NCBI RefSeq assembly: GCF_001949145.1
Contig: NW_019091652.1
Span: forward strand, 27,410-91,409
Direction of reading: 5' to 3'
Source: Acanthaster planci
Lineage: Eukaryota > Echinodermata > Asteroidea > Valvatida > Acanthasteridae
DNA length: 64,000 nt
Part shown: positions 23,365 to 36,544 of the stretch, piece after piece
How positions within the stretch are numbered: the stretch's first letter is position 1
Layout: each line of letters opens with the position of its first letter
Position numbers and translations under genes: made by a program
Notes under the pieces: generated by a model
The model's database searches: none
Told to the model about the DNA's origin: nothing
What the model saw: the letters and a program-made list of their open reading frames with translations, nothing else

Positions 23365-26300
23365 CTAAGATTTTTCTGATGTGTCGTGATGGTCTGCTGA
23401 GTTGGAGACTGATGGGTGGCAGCTTGTGTCACTGCTACTGTTACTAAGCTCAGCTAAGGTATCTTCAGCGTACCTGGTGACGTATTGTCCTCCCTCCCAC
23501 ACCATATATAAGCTCTTGCCATCCCTCTGAATCTGCTGTAGCATCTCTGGCGAGTTGACCTCACCGGCTGCCAGGGCTCGATAGTATTCCAACAACGCTT
23601 CTTGAGCTGCTCTGGTCCGATTGGAGAACCTCCTGAATACTTTGTGCAGCGACTGGCTGAATTCTCTCGTGGCTGCCGCGCACTGACGAGCTAGTGGACA
23701 GACCAGTGCGTGTTTATAGACGTCATCGTGTTTGAGACCCTCCAACGCCGCCAACATACGTTTTTGATTGTTGCATGAATGATAGCCGATGGAATTAGAA
23801 CAAGAATTGACCACATTGATGGCGTTAAAGGCCAGGTCAAGTGGGGTGATATCGGTAAAAAAGCGCAAGCACATATCATCCAGGCTGACGTTAGGTTCGA
23901 CGTAGTTCCGTGGCCGCTCGATGCGATCTCCCTGACCCCACGGCCCGTCACTTTGGAGATTGTTGCCATGGATACGCATAAAACGATTTGAGTCCGAGAA
24001 GTTTATCCTTCTGCACGTTCTGGGTTGTCCTTGCAGTGGAAATGCAAATGGAGGAAACCATTCGTCTTCCTTGTTCTCAACCTCTTCATCTCTATCCTCT
24101 CTTGGACTGAGAATTTCCTCCCTTTTGCCATTTGGATTATCCTTTATCCCATAATCCGTTGCACCGTCTTCTTGAATTGGAGACATTTTACTTTTTAGTT
24201 TTGTTCGTGCTCTCCTACCAATTCCAGTTCTGTCTTTCCTGGACAATTTTAGTTCATTGTCTTTGTCCGTCTTCCCTCGGTTGTCCGCTCCCGCATCTTC
24301 TTCTGGCTCGATGTTTTCTACTTCAGTTATGGCCTCAATCTTTGAAACTGACGATCTCTCTATTGCTCTACACTTGACTACATTTGGGTCTGATCTCGGG
24401 TCGGAGCTTTTATTTCTTGATATGATGGAAAACATTTCTCCTCTGGTTGATTTGCTGTCCGTTGAACACTTGCTTGAAATTTTCAGAGAGCGCCTGTTCG
24501 CTGCACTACTGTCTTCTTGAGTGTCGTCGTCTTCGTTTGCTCTCGAGGGCCTCACAGTTTCCATCTGAGACTCCGATTTAATTCTGTCTTCGTCAGGCAA
24601 TACAATATACTTACATTTGCCAGAACTGTCATGAGAGGGTATTTTCCGAATTGTACATCTCTCTATCTTTGAGCTTCCATCCGAAATTCCTTGAAAACTT
24701 CTGTCATTTTTCAGTGAAGATGACTCATGATGTTGAATGCGATCATCTTTGTCTGAACTTGACTCTAATGACTTGGCATCGTTATCAGTAGCAAGGTCAT
24801 CAGTAGCAAGGTCTTGATAACTCGAAGACAGCTGAGGATCTTGAGGTGGTTCTGTTCCAGGGCTTTGAGATGATTTATCAAATTTTTCCGCTTCACGAAT
24901 CTCATGTTGGGAAAATCGGAGAGCTTCATCATTTTCAGTTCCTAGTCTCATTTGGTCCACACTGACAGCTTCAAGTTCTGTTTTCCTGTCATCTTGATTA
25001 AGAAAGTTACCAGTCAGTGGTTCTTGTGTTTGCCCTATATTGTGATCACATGTTGTTTGTGTAGATGGATTAGACATGTCTTGACCCATGTCATTGGTCC
25101 CTGTCAGAAGGTCAACGGAAAAGCTCAACACCTCGTTATCACAGGTCATTTGTAACGACTCTTCCCGTGTTGCTTCATTTGATATAAGGATGGGGTTGGG
25201 CTCAAGTTGTCGCACTTTTGATGCCAGGGCAGTCTTTGGCGATTCATCTAGATTGTCACCTGAGTGCGTTGCAACATGAGGTTGTAATTTCATTTGCAAA
25301 TTAACTTGCATTTGGTCATTGAGTAAGACGTTTATATTATCTTCACAAAATGAAGCTTTAAGACTAGTGCTCTCGGATTTTATCTCTTTAGTTTCAGCTT
25401 CAGTCGAATTTTTAGAAATTTCGAGCTTGAAAGTTGCATCGACGTCATTAGTACTCCTGGAACTCTGATCATGAAGGCATGGGATGTATTCTTGCTCAGG
25501 TGAATCAAGAACCTTGCTATTATTTTCAAATTCTGTTTTCTCCTGGTTGTCCAGTGTGTCGTCGTAGACTGATTTGGTGTTTTCGTGTTCAGTGGAGGCT
25601 GTGTCGTTTTGGTTTGCTTGATCTTTCTCCCGGATTGCCATTTTTGCTAAACATTGAAGTGTCAGGGTAGTCTCAGACCAGTGTTCCAGCTCTTTTTCCT
25701 TAGCTGTGAGTGCTATGAAGCTGTTTGGTCGGTTATCAGTGTAAAGTCTTCCAACAGTGTGCCGAAACGTCAGACTGTTTGCTTTCATTAGAGTTTGTTC
25801 TGACGGAATTGTTCGGCACAATTCCATGGCTGATGTTTCTACATCCGCGTCGGAAGCACAGGCTTCGTTCGACGTGATTTCTTCACCCTGTTGTTCATGT
25901 GTGACAGGGTCACATTCACCGGTGTTTAACGCCAGACGAGCGCTTTCGGTCTTTATATCTTCGGAAGAATAAGATTCACGCCCTGGTTGAAGTCTATCTT
26001 CCCTTAGAGTCCTATTAGCCTGTACTGGAACATTTTCATGCATGCTGTGATCGACGGCGATAATAGATTGTTCTGGTTTTGGTGAGGTCTCTAATTGCTT
26101 CTTTGTTGCTATGCAATGAGTTGTCGATGTCAAACTTGTGTCCAAGTTATCCTCTTCAAAGCTACCTTGCACAAATGTCACATTGTCATAATCCGTGACA
26201 TAATTTTCACCCTCGGCGATTGTGTTTGTTACACTTTTACCGATGCATGTATTCACCTTCTTCGTGTTGAAGTTGCCCTCTTTTTTCATTCCGTTGAACT

Positions 26301-28573
26301 TATGTTGCCTTGTCCTCCCTCTCTTCTGAATTGTATCAACGTTTTGTATTTCCTCCAAGTGATTGAGCCGCTTACGATGACCGTGCCTGTAACACAAGTC
26401 GACTGGCTTTAGTTGCTTGAGACCCCTTGGTAGCCGTTCAAAACAGATACTCCCAGCATGGGTTGGTTCGACAATGGCACATGTCGCGCGCCAGGGTGGG
26501 TTCAACAGAGGATATCGTTGACTATCTGCCTGGCTGTCTCGCTTGTGGATTCCGTCGACCGTCTTACGAGGTGGTAGATCACCGCTCGGGCCATGGGTGG
26601 GCCCTCGAAAGATTGGGGGACTTCGACGACCAAGTCCTGGTTTGGGAATGTCTCTCGTCCGTGGACAGAGGCCCTGTCCGAGGCATGCCGGCTTTACTGA
26701 GCTTTGACTAGATGATTTTCGTTCCTAAAGCAAATTTGGACAGCAAGAAAGTGATATGATACAATTAGAGTGAGGGTTCTATAAAAATGTGGAAATTTGG
26801 CGATATTTCAAGACATTTATAATATTTTCCGTTGCCTTTTGTACTGCTGTAATTGCCGAAAACCCTGGCCACCCGATACGTACAGTATTTCAGTCTTTTT
26901 TTTTTCATGTTAACCTCCAATTTAAACTGAGCCTGTTCTTACGAAGTGAAAATTACCGAAATTTCAATACGGGCGTTTCATAATAGCGTGCCTCCAAGAG
27001 TTTGCAACGCGTTGGCCAATCACAATGCGCTAAATCTGTTGCACAATGTGATTGGAGGTGTTGTAGTCAGGACCATGCACAAGACTAGACACAAGCAACA
27101 GTGTGAACAGTGACAAAGGAATCCTTTTGTTGCAGTTCATTCGATTAGCTTATGACTTGAATTCAGACTGGAGGTCTTGAATTGGTCTTGTGTGGTCTTG
27201 TGAAGGTCTTAAGTGGTCTCGACTAAAACACTGGTGATTGGCCAACGCGTAGCAAACTCTTGGAGGTCGCACTATTGTGAATCGCCCGTATTTATTAGGC
27301 CTAGCCGTAGCTCTGGAAGCCCGTTTCGGACACAGCCTTATGTTAAATTAGTCATTATCTCACCTTGCGACTGATATGCATGGTTGCTGCACAAAGGACT
27401 GAGTCGGCAAATTCGGGATCTTTCTCAATGGAAATTGATGGTAAGGGCTTTTTCCGGGAGAACTGGAATTTAAAAAAAAAAAGAAAAAAAGATTTGACAT
27501 CTCACGTAAAGCTATCAGAAGAAATTTCAAACTCCGGCTCAGCTTGCTCTCTTTACAATATTATTTACATGTAACACTCAAAAAAAGTCAAGAACCACTT
27601 TTTTCTTAATATGTAGTTTTTTTCCAAGCAATGAGTGGGGTCTAGCTCTTTCATTTTTTGTTTGTCTAGATGGTGTAATTGATTACTGTGTGTTTGAGGA
27701 CATTCAGAACAGTTACATTGGGGTATTTTCAACTGTAAAATATCTCATATAAAAAGTATACACAAATACAAAGTGTTCCTTAACTTTTTTCGAGTAGTGT
27801 AATTGCAATCTTTCCCGATATTTCTCAATGCTCCGAGATGAAGTGTGAACAACGTCATAACGTAACGAATGGTATGCTTGTACATGTATGTTTACCTTCA
27901 GCGTGCGGGGATTGTTGTAGGGTGGGCCCCATTGCCGTTAGAGAACTTCTATTAGGCTATGACGCGTCATGACGTTACGGATATTAGATGGGCTAATTTT
28001 GTGAAGACAGTAGGGTTGTGATTTCCACTACAGGGCAAGGGACGCTGTCTGTGGCAGCTTCTGAATAACTTACGCATCACGTGATACTTGGGGACTCACG
28101 GTTTTGCTTGATACCAGTTACTGATTAGGTATTAAAGCGGCATTTTCCATTAAAATATCGTTTAAAGCTGTTCAACATTTGGGGGCAAACCCTAACAAAA
28201 TATCAACAGTGAGTCAGGCCTTTGAAAATACTGCACGGTATGCGACATGGATATATAAAATAGCTCTAGAAGGTCCATTTTTAAGTTAGGACTATGTGGT
28301 AACTCCATACTGTATAACAAGTCACATATTTTCACCTGTTACATACGGTGGTTTTATTTGTCCCATGTTCTGAACTCAAACAAGTAGGACAAAGCAACAG
28401 TGTGCTTTCTTTAAGCCTATCCGATTTCTGGTCACTGACTGTGACAATTTTGATAATTCATGTAGGCCTAGTTTTATATAACCTACCTCAGACCTCTTAG
28501 ACCCTTCATTAACATCCCGTTCGCGAGGGGTTCCAGGGTCATCATTCTTTGCCAAACTGGTCACCTTTTTCAT
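23365..28573 (-). CDS. Unrecognised 1181-residue protein, mostly disordered, with conserved-looking C-terminal region
   Basis: I do not recognise this family. Three exons join in phase 0: 28573-28487 (29 codons from ATG), 27462-27364 (33 codons) and 26724-23365 (1120 codons with stop). Borders are good: GAG|GTAGGT, TTCCAG|TTC, AAG|GTGAGA and TTTAG|GAA. The N-terminal 160 residues are basic and Pro/Arg-rich. About 700 residues of Ser/Glu/Asp/Lys-rich, probably disordered sequence follow. The last 230 residues look folded, with FFTDITPLDLAFNAINVV, Cys-containing helices (CNNQKRMLAALEGL, LVCPLARQC) and an Arg/Ala-rich helical stretch before a Ser-rich tail. No signal peptide or membrane segment. 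The third exon alone is 3.36 kb. The 1046-codon uninterrupted frame makes it real coding sequence; function unknown. Confidence 0.85.
26970..27288. mobile_element. Foldback (MITE-like) element with TA target duplication
   Basis: Inverted arms of about 55 bases (26970-27025 and 27234-27288) begin CGGGCG and share CCTCCAAGAGTTTGC and CGCGTTGGCCAATCAC. TA flanks each end (26968-26969, 27289-27290), as for Tc1/mariner-type insertions. It sits in intron 2 of the 1181-residue gene. A single half-arm, ACGGGCGATTCATAATAGTG, recurs near 38058. Confidence 0.75.
27572..27801. mobile_element. Second foldback element, in intron 1 of the 1181-aa gene
   Basis: Arms near 27574-27600 (ACACTCAAAAAAAGTCAAGA) and 27768-27801, whose reverse complement is ACACTACTCGAAAAAAGTTA followed by AGGAACACTTT, are imperfect inverted copies. 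The core of about 170 bases has no coding potential. A short non-autonomous DNA transposon is the likely identity. Confidence 0.55.
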
Positions 28574-30270
28574 GATTTAGGTTTACATACTTCACAGCAT
28601 ACATCTCCAACAAGATAAAGGCAGAATCAAAAAATCGAGTTTGTTATTTTTTCTGCGTGCTACGTATTTTCTTTGTGTTATGATTATGTGGCATTCAAAA
28701 TATCAGTGCGTGCATAATTCGCACGCGGACGCAATCCGCGCAGTCCGATTAGAGATCATGCGTGTTAGATGTCGATGGGATTGGCTAAACTGCTTTCATT
28801 GTGTTGCCAAAAAAGGATAGCACTTTAAAATGACTTCTTTTAACATGATTGTAAATACCTCAGAAGTCTTTGTAAAATCTCCTCTGAGGGGGTCCATATC
28901 TACCGTAGTGAAAAGGTGCCTCAATATAAATACAACCCACACACATTGCAATTATGATTTCTAGACTCGATCTGGTACTTTTTTACTTCATACATGGTCA
29001 TATCCATCATTTTGCCAATTCCTGGTTGGCAAAAACTACGCTTGTGACCCCTCCGAAAGTTACTGCTAAGGCTGAAAACAGCAATAAGTCTTTGGAAGCC
29101 AGTGGTTAGTGGCTAAAGCCACTTCCTATTTGATCCATTTCAAGCGCCCCCCCCCCCCACGGCAAAGAAGAGACAGGTTGGTACGAAGTTTGCCAACCAT
29201 GCTAGTGACAGTGCCCAGGGCACTCACGTGCAAAGGCCTTACATTTAGTACAAAATGTCAAAGGAGATATTTTCGTTACAACACTGACCAACAATGTAAA
29301 TGTTCACCTTTAATTTGAAAAAAAAAATTGCTTCTTCGGTGTTAATGTTAAAATGGAATTTTCCCTTATTAAAACAAACTAATGCCAATTCGTATTACTT
29401 TTAAAAACACCTTATGGAGTATTCTCCCGGTGTTATACTCGGCGCTTGACAAGGGCTAAAACAGCGCTTGACATACCAACTGAAAGGTCAATGCATGATT
29501 TCCACAGAAATGTCGCACCTACTCACTGCGTCCCACCCAAAATGTTCATGAGCCTGTGTGTACACGAGTTGAGTTCCATCCCGAACCATCCCGTTGTTAA
29601 TTAACAAATGTTAGTAAAGTTTCCGTTTATTTGCAATTTCCTCTTAATATTGTAAAGGATCTGGTTTCCAATTATTTTCACATTTACATTCGGACATTCA
29701 CGCTCCATTATGGCGGATAAAAGTGGTTGATTTTATGCCCAGTGTCTGGACAACATTCTCGTGACATTTAAGCTTAATTTTACGAGAGTTAAACTTTGAA
29801 CATCTAAGTTTTATGTTATTATTTTTAATGTTGTAGGACAAAGTATTCATAGCCATGAGTTGAGTTTTTAACTTAAAAATAAAGATGCTTAGCATAAGAA
29901 AGCTTCAAAAATTCAAAGTCAAATTAGGAGAGTTGTATTATAGGAAAAAAGTGATGTAGCTGTGTAGCTTCCTAATTTCTAGAACAACCTCGGACATTGT
30001 CCAAAAGGTTGTATTCAGTGTATCAAAACTGATTAACATCCATTGAGTTTTGTTCTGGTTATGGCCAGTTGATTATCCCCTTCTAGGGTGCTAAGAAATG
30101 CAAATGCAAACTTAAATAAACGGTATTCCGAAAAGTAGCCTCCTAGGAGAGTGCATGTTCGAGTTTTTTGTAAGAGTGGGGCATATTTTTCTGGTTCGCC
30201 AAAAGCAAATGAATGAAAGAAAATACACAACGTGATGATCTGTTAAAACGGTAAGCTATTGATAGTAATA
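28574..30270. other. Upstream/intergenic stretch, no gene supported
   Basis: The first few hundred bases should hold the promoter of the 1181-residue gene. A CG-containing block lies at 28708-28750. A C run of about 11 bases occurs near 29147. I see no exon or named repeat. Confidence 0.5.
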
Positions 30271-30274
30271 AGAC

Positions 30275-30520
30275 TAGACAACCCTGGATTACCAGTGCCA
30301 TTATCAACTCCTGCAAGCATAAAAGCAGGCTCTATAAGCAGTTCTTAAGAAATCCATCTTTGGCAAATGAGCGTCTTTACAAAAATTATAGTAATCATCT
30401 AACCGAAGTTATTCGTCTTGCCAAGACAAAGTTTTATGCTTGTAGGTTCGACCAGTGCAAATCTAACATTAAAGAAACTTGGAGAGAGATTGAAATAGAA
30501 TCCTCGACAGAGGTACAAAT
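30275..30520 (+). mobile_element. LINE ORF2 fragment (endonuclease-RT linker)
   Basis: The + strand encodes PWITSAIINSCKHKSRLYKQ, then FLRNP, YKNYSNHLTEVIRLAKTKFY and SNIKETWREI. This is the typical stretch between the endonuclease and reverse transcriptase of CR1/RTE-type non-LTR retrotransposons. Both ends are missing, so it is a dead fragment. Confidence 0.75.
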
Positions 30521-31511
30521 ACAGGTATTCCGGAGAAATGTGGAGATTGAAAAAACATATATATGCTAATCTCGGTGAGTACCATAAAACAAAAACCACG
30601 CCCTCTTTTGTTTCGCTCGGAGCGGTATCCGCGCCATGCAATTTATTCTGGCTACACGCAGAACGCGTGCAAGGACCAAGAACCATTGATCTCCATTATA
30701 TAGACTGGATAAGACATCCCATCCAAAACGCGTCCCGCGTATGCGTATTTTCAGGAGGGTAAAATATACATTAAAAATTATTCGTTCTCAATTAAAACTG
30801 GCCTTTTTATGCCGGAAAGTTGTTGTTAAATGTAAATCTAAGTCAGGTTGGGAAGTCAACTTTTTAAGCTGATTAATAAGCGTTTGATTTAAAAACCTTA
30901 GTTTGGTCACTCATTTAAAGCTGCGCTCACTTTGAGTTCACAGAAAAGATTCTTACACTTCCCTACGCCTCATGTCGGTTTTCAATAAAATCTACTCAAT
31001 ATATAGATGAATTTTATCGAGTACAATTTTCCCTGAAAGTGTGTACAATTAAAATCATTTTATTGATGATTTTTTCATTGTTAGCTCATCGAAACCAGAC
31101 GGAAAAACACATGGACAGTTTGGATATCATATTTACTGACAAAACCTATTGCATGTCCTGGTGGAATTCTCAAAGTTTCACACACTGAACAAATCAGGAT
31201 TGAACCGACCCAAAGTGAAAATATTGCTAAAGCGAGACCGTAGACAACGGGTGTAAAAAATGAATTAAAACAAACACGCACAAAAACCATTTGACATTAT
31301 TGCTTTCGAGTAGGTAGTTAAAAAGAAAATGGTCAGTTATTTCTGGAAATGGTATTCTTGCATTTTCTGTTGATTTTTGGCTTGTTTTCGGGATGGAGGC
31401 CGAGGGCTTAGCCATCATCCCATGAGAAAAGGTTATGTTGACCAGAAATGCACAGCATACAGCATCACATTAGCCTCCTGAAGCTCCGCCATTGTTCGGT
31501 CGTGCATTTTG

Positions 31512-31786
31512 TGCACAAGCCCAGTCCACTAACTCAAGCCCCATTGAAAACAGTGTAAAATCAGCACCGTTCAGGGTCCAATAGCATGCACACCAACATC
31601 CCTGAGATTTCTGAAACACAAATGAAATTCTTGTCAACTCCCAGGGAGTTGATCCTTGCAATGATTTACACAATCTCACCATTTTGGGGGCCAAACAATC
31701 TCCTTTTTCAAAAGATACTGTGGGGGCACTTTTAATGCTAATGAGCTGGTCTGAAATTCTCACTTGAATGAGTGGTCTGCACCCTG
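31512..31786 (-). mobile_element. TIR element copy 1 (hAT-like, non-autonomous)
   Basis: Inverse copy of the element at 41572-41986. Ends are CAGTCCACTAACTCAAG at 31522-31538 and CTTGAATGAGTGGTCTG near 31764-31780. The core shares CAACTCCCAGGGAGTTGATC and GGGCCAAACAATCTCCTTTT with the other copy in reverse complement. About 260 bases, no reading frame. Confidence 0.7.
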
Positions 31787-31799
31787 AAGCGCGAACCCA

Positions 31800-33390
31800 C
31801 TTGAGTTGTAATCACCTGTCTTTCTTTCGCCGATTGGGGGTTCACATGAGTGACAAACTTAGAGGCAAGGAATTGTTACTTTCCAATCTCGGGGAGCCGA
31901 AAAACTTAACTTAGTTTCGAGAAAAACGTGCTGAAATATCGGTCGAAGACTGTAATACGGTTTTCATTGACCTTGATAGCGCCAAGTTTAAGCCTCTCCC
32001 ACACTGCCGACGGTAATTACGACGTGCCGCGCTTGGCATATAGTGGTAGTAGCGCGCATGCACCTAATTTGCATATTTCATGGCAAAGGCCTATAATCAT
32101 CAGCTCTCTAGCCCCCCCCCTCAATGTTGTGCTGTCCTGTCAAAGCGCAGGTCGCGCGCACAGACCCTACATTGTGTCTACCGTGCCGTTTTGCGTTTTT
32201 TTTCTGGCGTTGTTTGTAGAAAGCAAAAATGACAGGCGACTGTTAAGTACAGACAAATTGTACAAGAAAAGGCAAGATTATCCATTTTGTATTGTGTGTG
32301 TACCACTATTTTGCAGGAGTGCATCATAGACGATGCACCATGGTATTGCTGCCCGCATTTGTGCAAAATTGATTTCGTTAATGCAAACGGCCCATTTTGG
32401 TACAGATATAAATTACGGTGTCCATCATGCCGTTTCATACACAGCAACTAGGCAAATCTGTAATGATCAGTATTTGCATTTGATTTTTAGAAACCTTTGA
32501 GAAATGACAGGTACATTTTGGCGGTCTTGACATCGAAAAGGGACATACTTGACTTGGTAATGGTGAGTTTTTGCCGTGCCATTTTTGTAACTCCGAATTC
32601 TGATATTAAAATCAGCCTGATGGCCAATGAGGCACGGATTAACTTAAATGACAACATTGTTTCAGTCAAATCAAAATTAAATGTAACGTGGGTTACAGTG
32701 GGGGAAACTGAATGGGCTATGCGCGCCTTTTGGGGTAAACCGAAAGCTTACTGATTTGACGTCCTTAGGGTATGACTTTCCCGCAGTAAAGCCAACTTTG
32801 CTCCCAAGGGCAAAGTTCCCCAGATACAACCCACGGAATGCCAGGCTCGCGGTTTCTGCCTGTAACTGTAGGAAAAGCGCATGATCACGCTGGACAACGT
32901 GGCCCAAGGCTAGGACCAAATCGGTCAGTCCTTAGTTGTCAACGTTCTCCCTTTGAAATGTTGTCCACCATCCTCTTTCTGATTCGTTATCCCCGAAATT
33001 ACACCATTGTTTTAGCAGTTTGACCAATCAGAAAGTTTCCACCAGCACCTTGTATGTATGAACACGTGATTGATAGGGCTACTTATTAAACCCCCTGCTC
33101 CCATCTTGTGTCTTCAAAACTGAGCGAAGAAGACCTAGCTGCAACTACTATCCTAGAGTGCCCCTTGCACTTTTTGTTGTTCATTTAGGAACGAAAGCCG
33201 ACTCCTTAAATAATCAAAAGTTACCGTTTTGATTTTAATTCTGTGTCACGTATGCCCGCCATAAAAGTGTACATGCGTCTCATCCCATGAGGAAGGAAGT
33301 TATATCAACACAGACATCCTGCCTTGCCACCTGTGGCTTTCACCGGCGCGATTGGGCGCTTCATGTAGAAAGCTTGCATATTTATGTAGG
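31800..33390. other. Stretch without a supported gene
   Basis: Several frames of 60-130 codons occur (for example 31928-32329) but show no family motif, splice pairing or biased composition. No repeat partner was noticed inside the window. Confidence 0.45.
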
Positions 33391-33399
33391 CCTTATAGG

Positions 33400-35140
33400 C
33401 TGTCTAAAATCCTTCCTGAAGAAAGTAAAGAACAGTGGCCTGCAATAAGCCGGTATGAAGTCGGCCAGTGCACCGACCTGGACGTACGGACAATGACAAG
33501 CCTCCATTTTATCCTCACTAATTGTATAATAGAACAACCGCGGTCGTCAGAACAGCAATTGGCAGACTGTTGTACCTGGTAAAACGCGCACAAACCGGGA
33601 GACTTGTAGCTCGCCACAGATGTGCCAGAGGAAGAGAACACAACAGGTAAGCTCATGAAAATATTGAAATCACGTAGATTGGACCGTGGCTATGATTATA
33701 ACATCATCTATAGGTTTTAAGGATTTGACCTTACGCCCACACAAATGATCAGCAAAGCCACTGGTCACGTTTCTCTGCTATTTACATTTATGTTATTTAC
33801 TTATTTGATAGCGATATGAAACAACCAATTGATAAAATGGAATAAAAATGACAAGTAATTTTATCTCTTTCTCAATGCGCCATTTATATGGGCTACAAAA
33901 CTTTCGAGAGGCTGATGAAGTGTGAAACCAACAAATATGAAACAAACGAATTCTACATGTAGTAGTCATCTTACACTTAAAGGTACGCTCCCTAGAGATA
34001 ACATGGCTGTATTGAGACAAAAATATAAACGTGGATTTCTTTGAGGAAAACAGCAGACAGCCTTTAAACCTCATTTTTAAAATCACTCTTCACCAAACTC
34101 TGGAATTTCCCTTTTCTCCGCGATTGCTCACAAGGGTGGCTGGGAAACCATAAAACTACGCTGTGGAGATCGTTGTTGGGACTACCACGGGGTTAGCATT
34201 TCAAGGAAACTAAGTGGCATAAGGAAACTTGTTCGAAGTACATGTACCTTCGTATGCCAGTGTTTCATTTTCCAGTCTTCAAATTACAGGAAAGTGAGGA
34301 CAGTTTGACGTACATGTATTCTTCATAGATTGACACCGAGACTTTTTACACTACCAAATCCTGTGCCATGCAGGTTTGGTAGGGACACTAAACTACCACG
34401 ATCATGAACGGCCGGATAGATGTCATTTCCTGTCAGATTTATTGGCCTAGTCTAATTAGCCTTGTACTACCGATAAGCAGAGCGACATTCATTCCTGAAT
34501 GAGGTACAAACACCAGTGAGAAGCTCAATATAGTGGATAGCCTGATCCTCAAAGGTGTTTGTTTTCAGAATTTACACAGAGCACTGCAGCATGGCCATCT
34601 TCGTGATGCCATCCGTCAGACCATTGACCCTCTACCGTTAATGTTGGATGCTCAACGTAGAGAGAAAAGTGTCCTTCCAGTTTTTAACTTGTCCAATTTT
34701 GGACCACCCTGCAGTCGTCAAAGTAAAATCCAAATTTCTGCTAGCAGAAAAAAAAATATTTTTCAAAAAGGGATTGTACAACTTCAAAAAAACCCAAAAT
34801 CTACTAGCAGAAAATGAGAAAATGGAATGGGGTTGTCCTCTTTAAGAGAATCAAATAAAATTTGCTAGCAGAAATTTGAAGTTTTTGGTTGTCCACTTTT
34901 GACGTACTAGGAAGACTTCTTTCAGTAAATTCCCAATTTTTGCTAGCAGAAAATTGAGTTTTTGAAAATGCTTTACGCAAATTCCCAAAACCCAAAAATC
35001 TACTAGCCAAAAAATGAGAAAATGGGGCATGACAGTAATTTTGTCAGTGAGAATTTGAAGTTTTTAGTTGTCCATTTTTCATTTGACGCTCCATAGACCA
35101 GCATTTCCGGAGATTCTTTTCCTAGGCCTTGAGATATTTG
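33400..35140 (+). repeat. Diverged direct duplication, copy 1
   Basis: Matches 44100-45110 in the same orientation in several blocks. Examples are 34155-34212 with 44218-44273 (ATCGTTGTTGG, GGGGTTAGCATTTCAAGGAA), 34215-34275 with 44361-44421, 34340-34460 with 44470-44590, and CCGGAGATT near 35107 with the same near 45070. Copy 1 is longer because it holds extra sequence, including the block at 34730-35090. Confidence 0.65.
34730..35090. repeat. Two degenerate 180-200 bp tandem units with CTAGCAGAAA motifs
   Basis: CTACTAGCAGAAAATGAGAA near 34800 recurs as CTACTAGCCAAAAAATGAGA near 35000. TTTGAAGTTTTTGGTTGTCC near 34876 recurs, one base changed, near 35054. TTTGCTAGCAGAAA-like words occur about five times. 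Non-coding. Confidence 0.65.
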
Positions 35141-36540
35141 GAGGCGGTCTGGGCCTGCGACAAGATCATGTTTGCTAGGGGAAGATTGCTCAAGTTATCC
35201 ACGAAACCGATCGAAGGATGGACTTATTCATTGTACCATGTTCCATGCAATATAGCCCTACACCATGACATTGCACGTGTGTGAAATCGTGGCATCCGAT
35301 AATGATCATGGTGCACCATGCAGGAAGGAAAAGATACTGTAGCGTACGGCTGACTCTTGCAACAGGGAACTTGACCCGGGAGGCAACTCCGTTTGGGAGA
35401 AATATACCCCCAGGCACTGCACACCAACACTCACTATAGGCTTAGTTACTGTTGTCACTTCCTACTGGTTTATTCTCTTCTCGGCCTTTACAGGCAACTG
35501 CTAGGGAGGCGTCAACTTATAAGAAATCAGATAAAAGTGCCCCAGATCGGCCACTGGCCTTTACTCTAAGCTCCTGGCTAGATGGCTCACTCACCACCGA
35601 GGCCACTCTCTCCGATAATGGACACGCCCGCTTGGTAGGCTTCAGTAGCTACCGCCCAAACCCTGGAATCAGCGCCGAAGGTTGCACTCAGCCGCGCTGC
35701 ACGTACATGTATACTGATCCGTAACTACCGACAAAGCTACATCGATGCCAACGTAACAAAACCTCTTCCAGCACCAATAAAATGTGTTCCCTGTAACCAT
35801 AGCCCACCAGCACACAAGGCCACCCGTGTTCAGTACCCGTAAGTCAGGTCCCGAGCCAATTGAGTTGTCAGATGGGTGTTTAAATCTAGTTTCCTTGTCA
35901 TGAAACCATTGAGAATATTTTCTATTTTCCCCAGTTCATTATGGGTGGCCCCCTAGCCACTGTGGGCAAACATATTTACTCCAGGTGGATACCAATTTTA
36001 TTTTCCACACTGATAACAGCCTGGCGAAACCGGCAGAATCGGCTGAACCAGTGTAATTATTCTGTCATTCATTGACCTACTTATCTAGCTATGCACCTCC
36101 ATAACACTGATGAACACACTATTCCCTTCTGAATTTAAAATATCTTGATCTAATTTGTCAACTTGTTTCAATACGACCCTTTCCTATGTTCATTTACCTG
36201 AGACCCCAAGCTAACACCGATGAAGTCGAACATAACAAATAAAACAGGCATATGGTTAAACGTAAACAAAGAGAGCGTTTAATCTCGGCCGTCTCATTGA
36301 TCCTAAAAGACTATCGCCCGGATTTTTAGAGAAAACAAAAGATTAATTCGTAGCATTTGAACTACAACTGCCTATACAATCTCTGGACATCATCGTTTGA
36401 CCTATGAGTGAGTTAGAGGATTAAAATGAATGTACAAAGAAACTTCAGAAGTTTTGTAACATGTTATTATTACAAATGAAGAAAATAGAAAAACGTGAAC
36501 ATTTCTTTGATACCCTGTAAGCATTAACTAAGATTAAGAT
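35141..36540. other. Stretch without a supported gene
   Basis: One open frame of 90 codons (35452-35724) shows no motif or intron partner. Nothing else is recognised before the LINE fragment. Confidence 0.45.
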
Positions 36541-36544
36541 GAAC

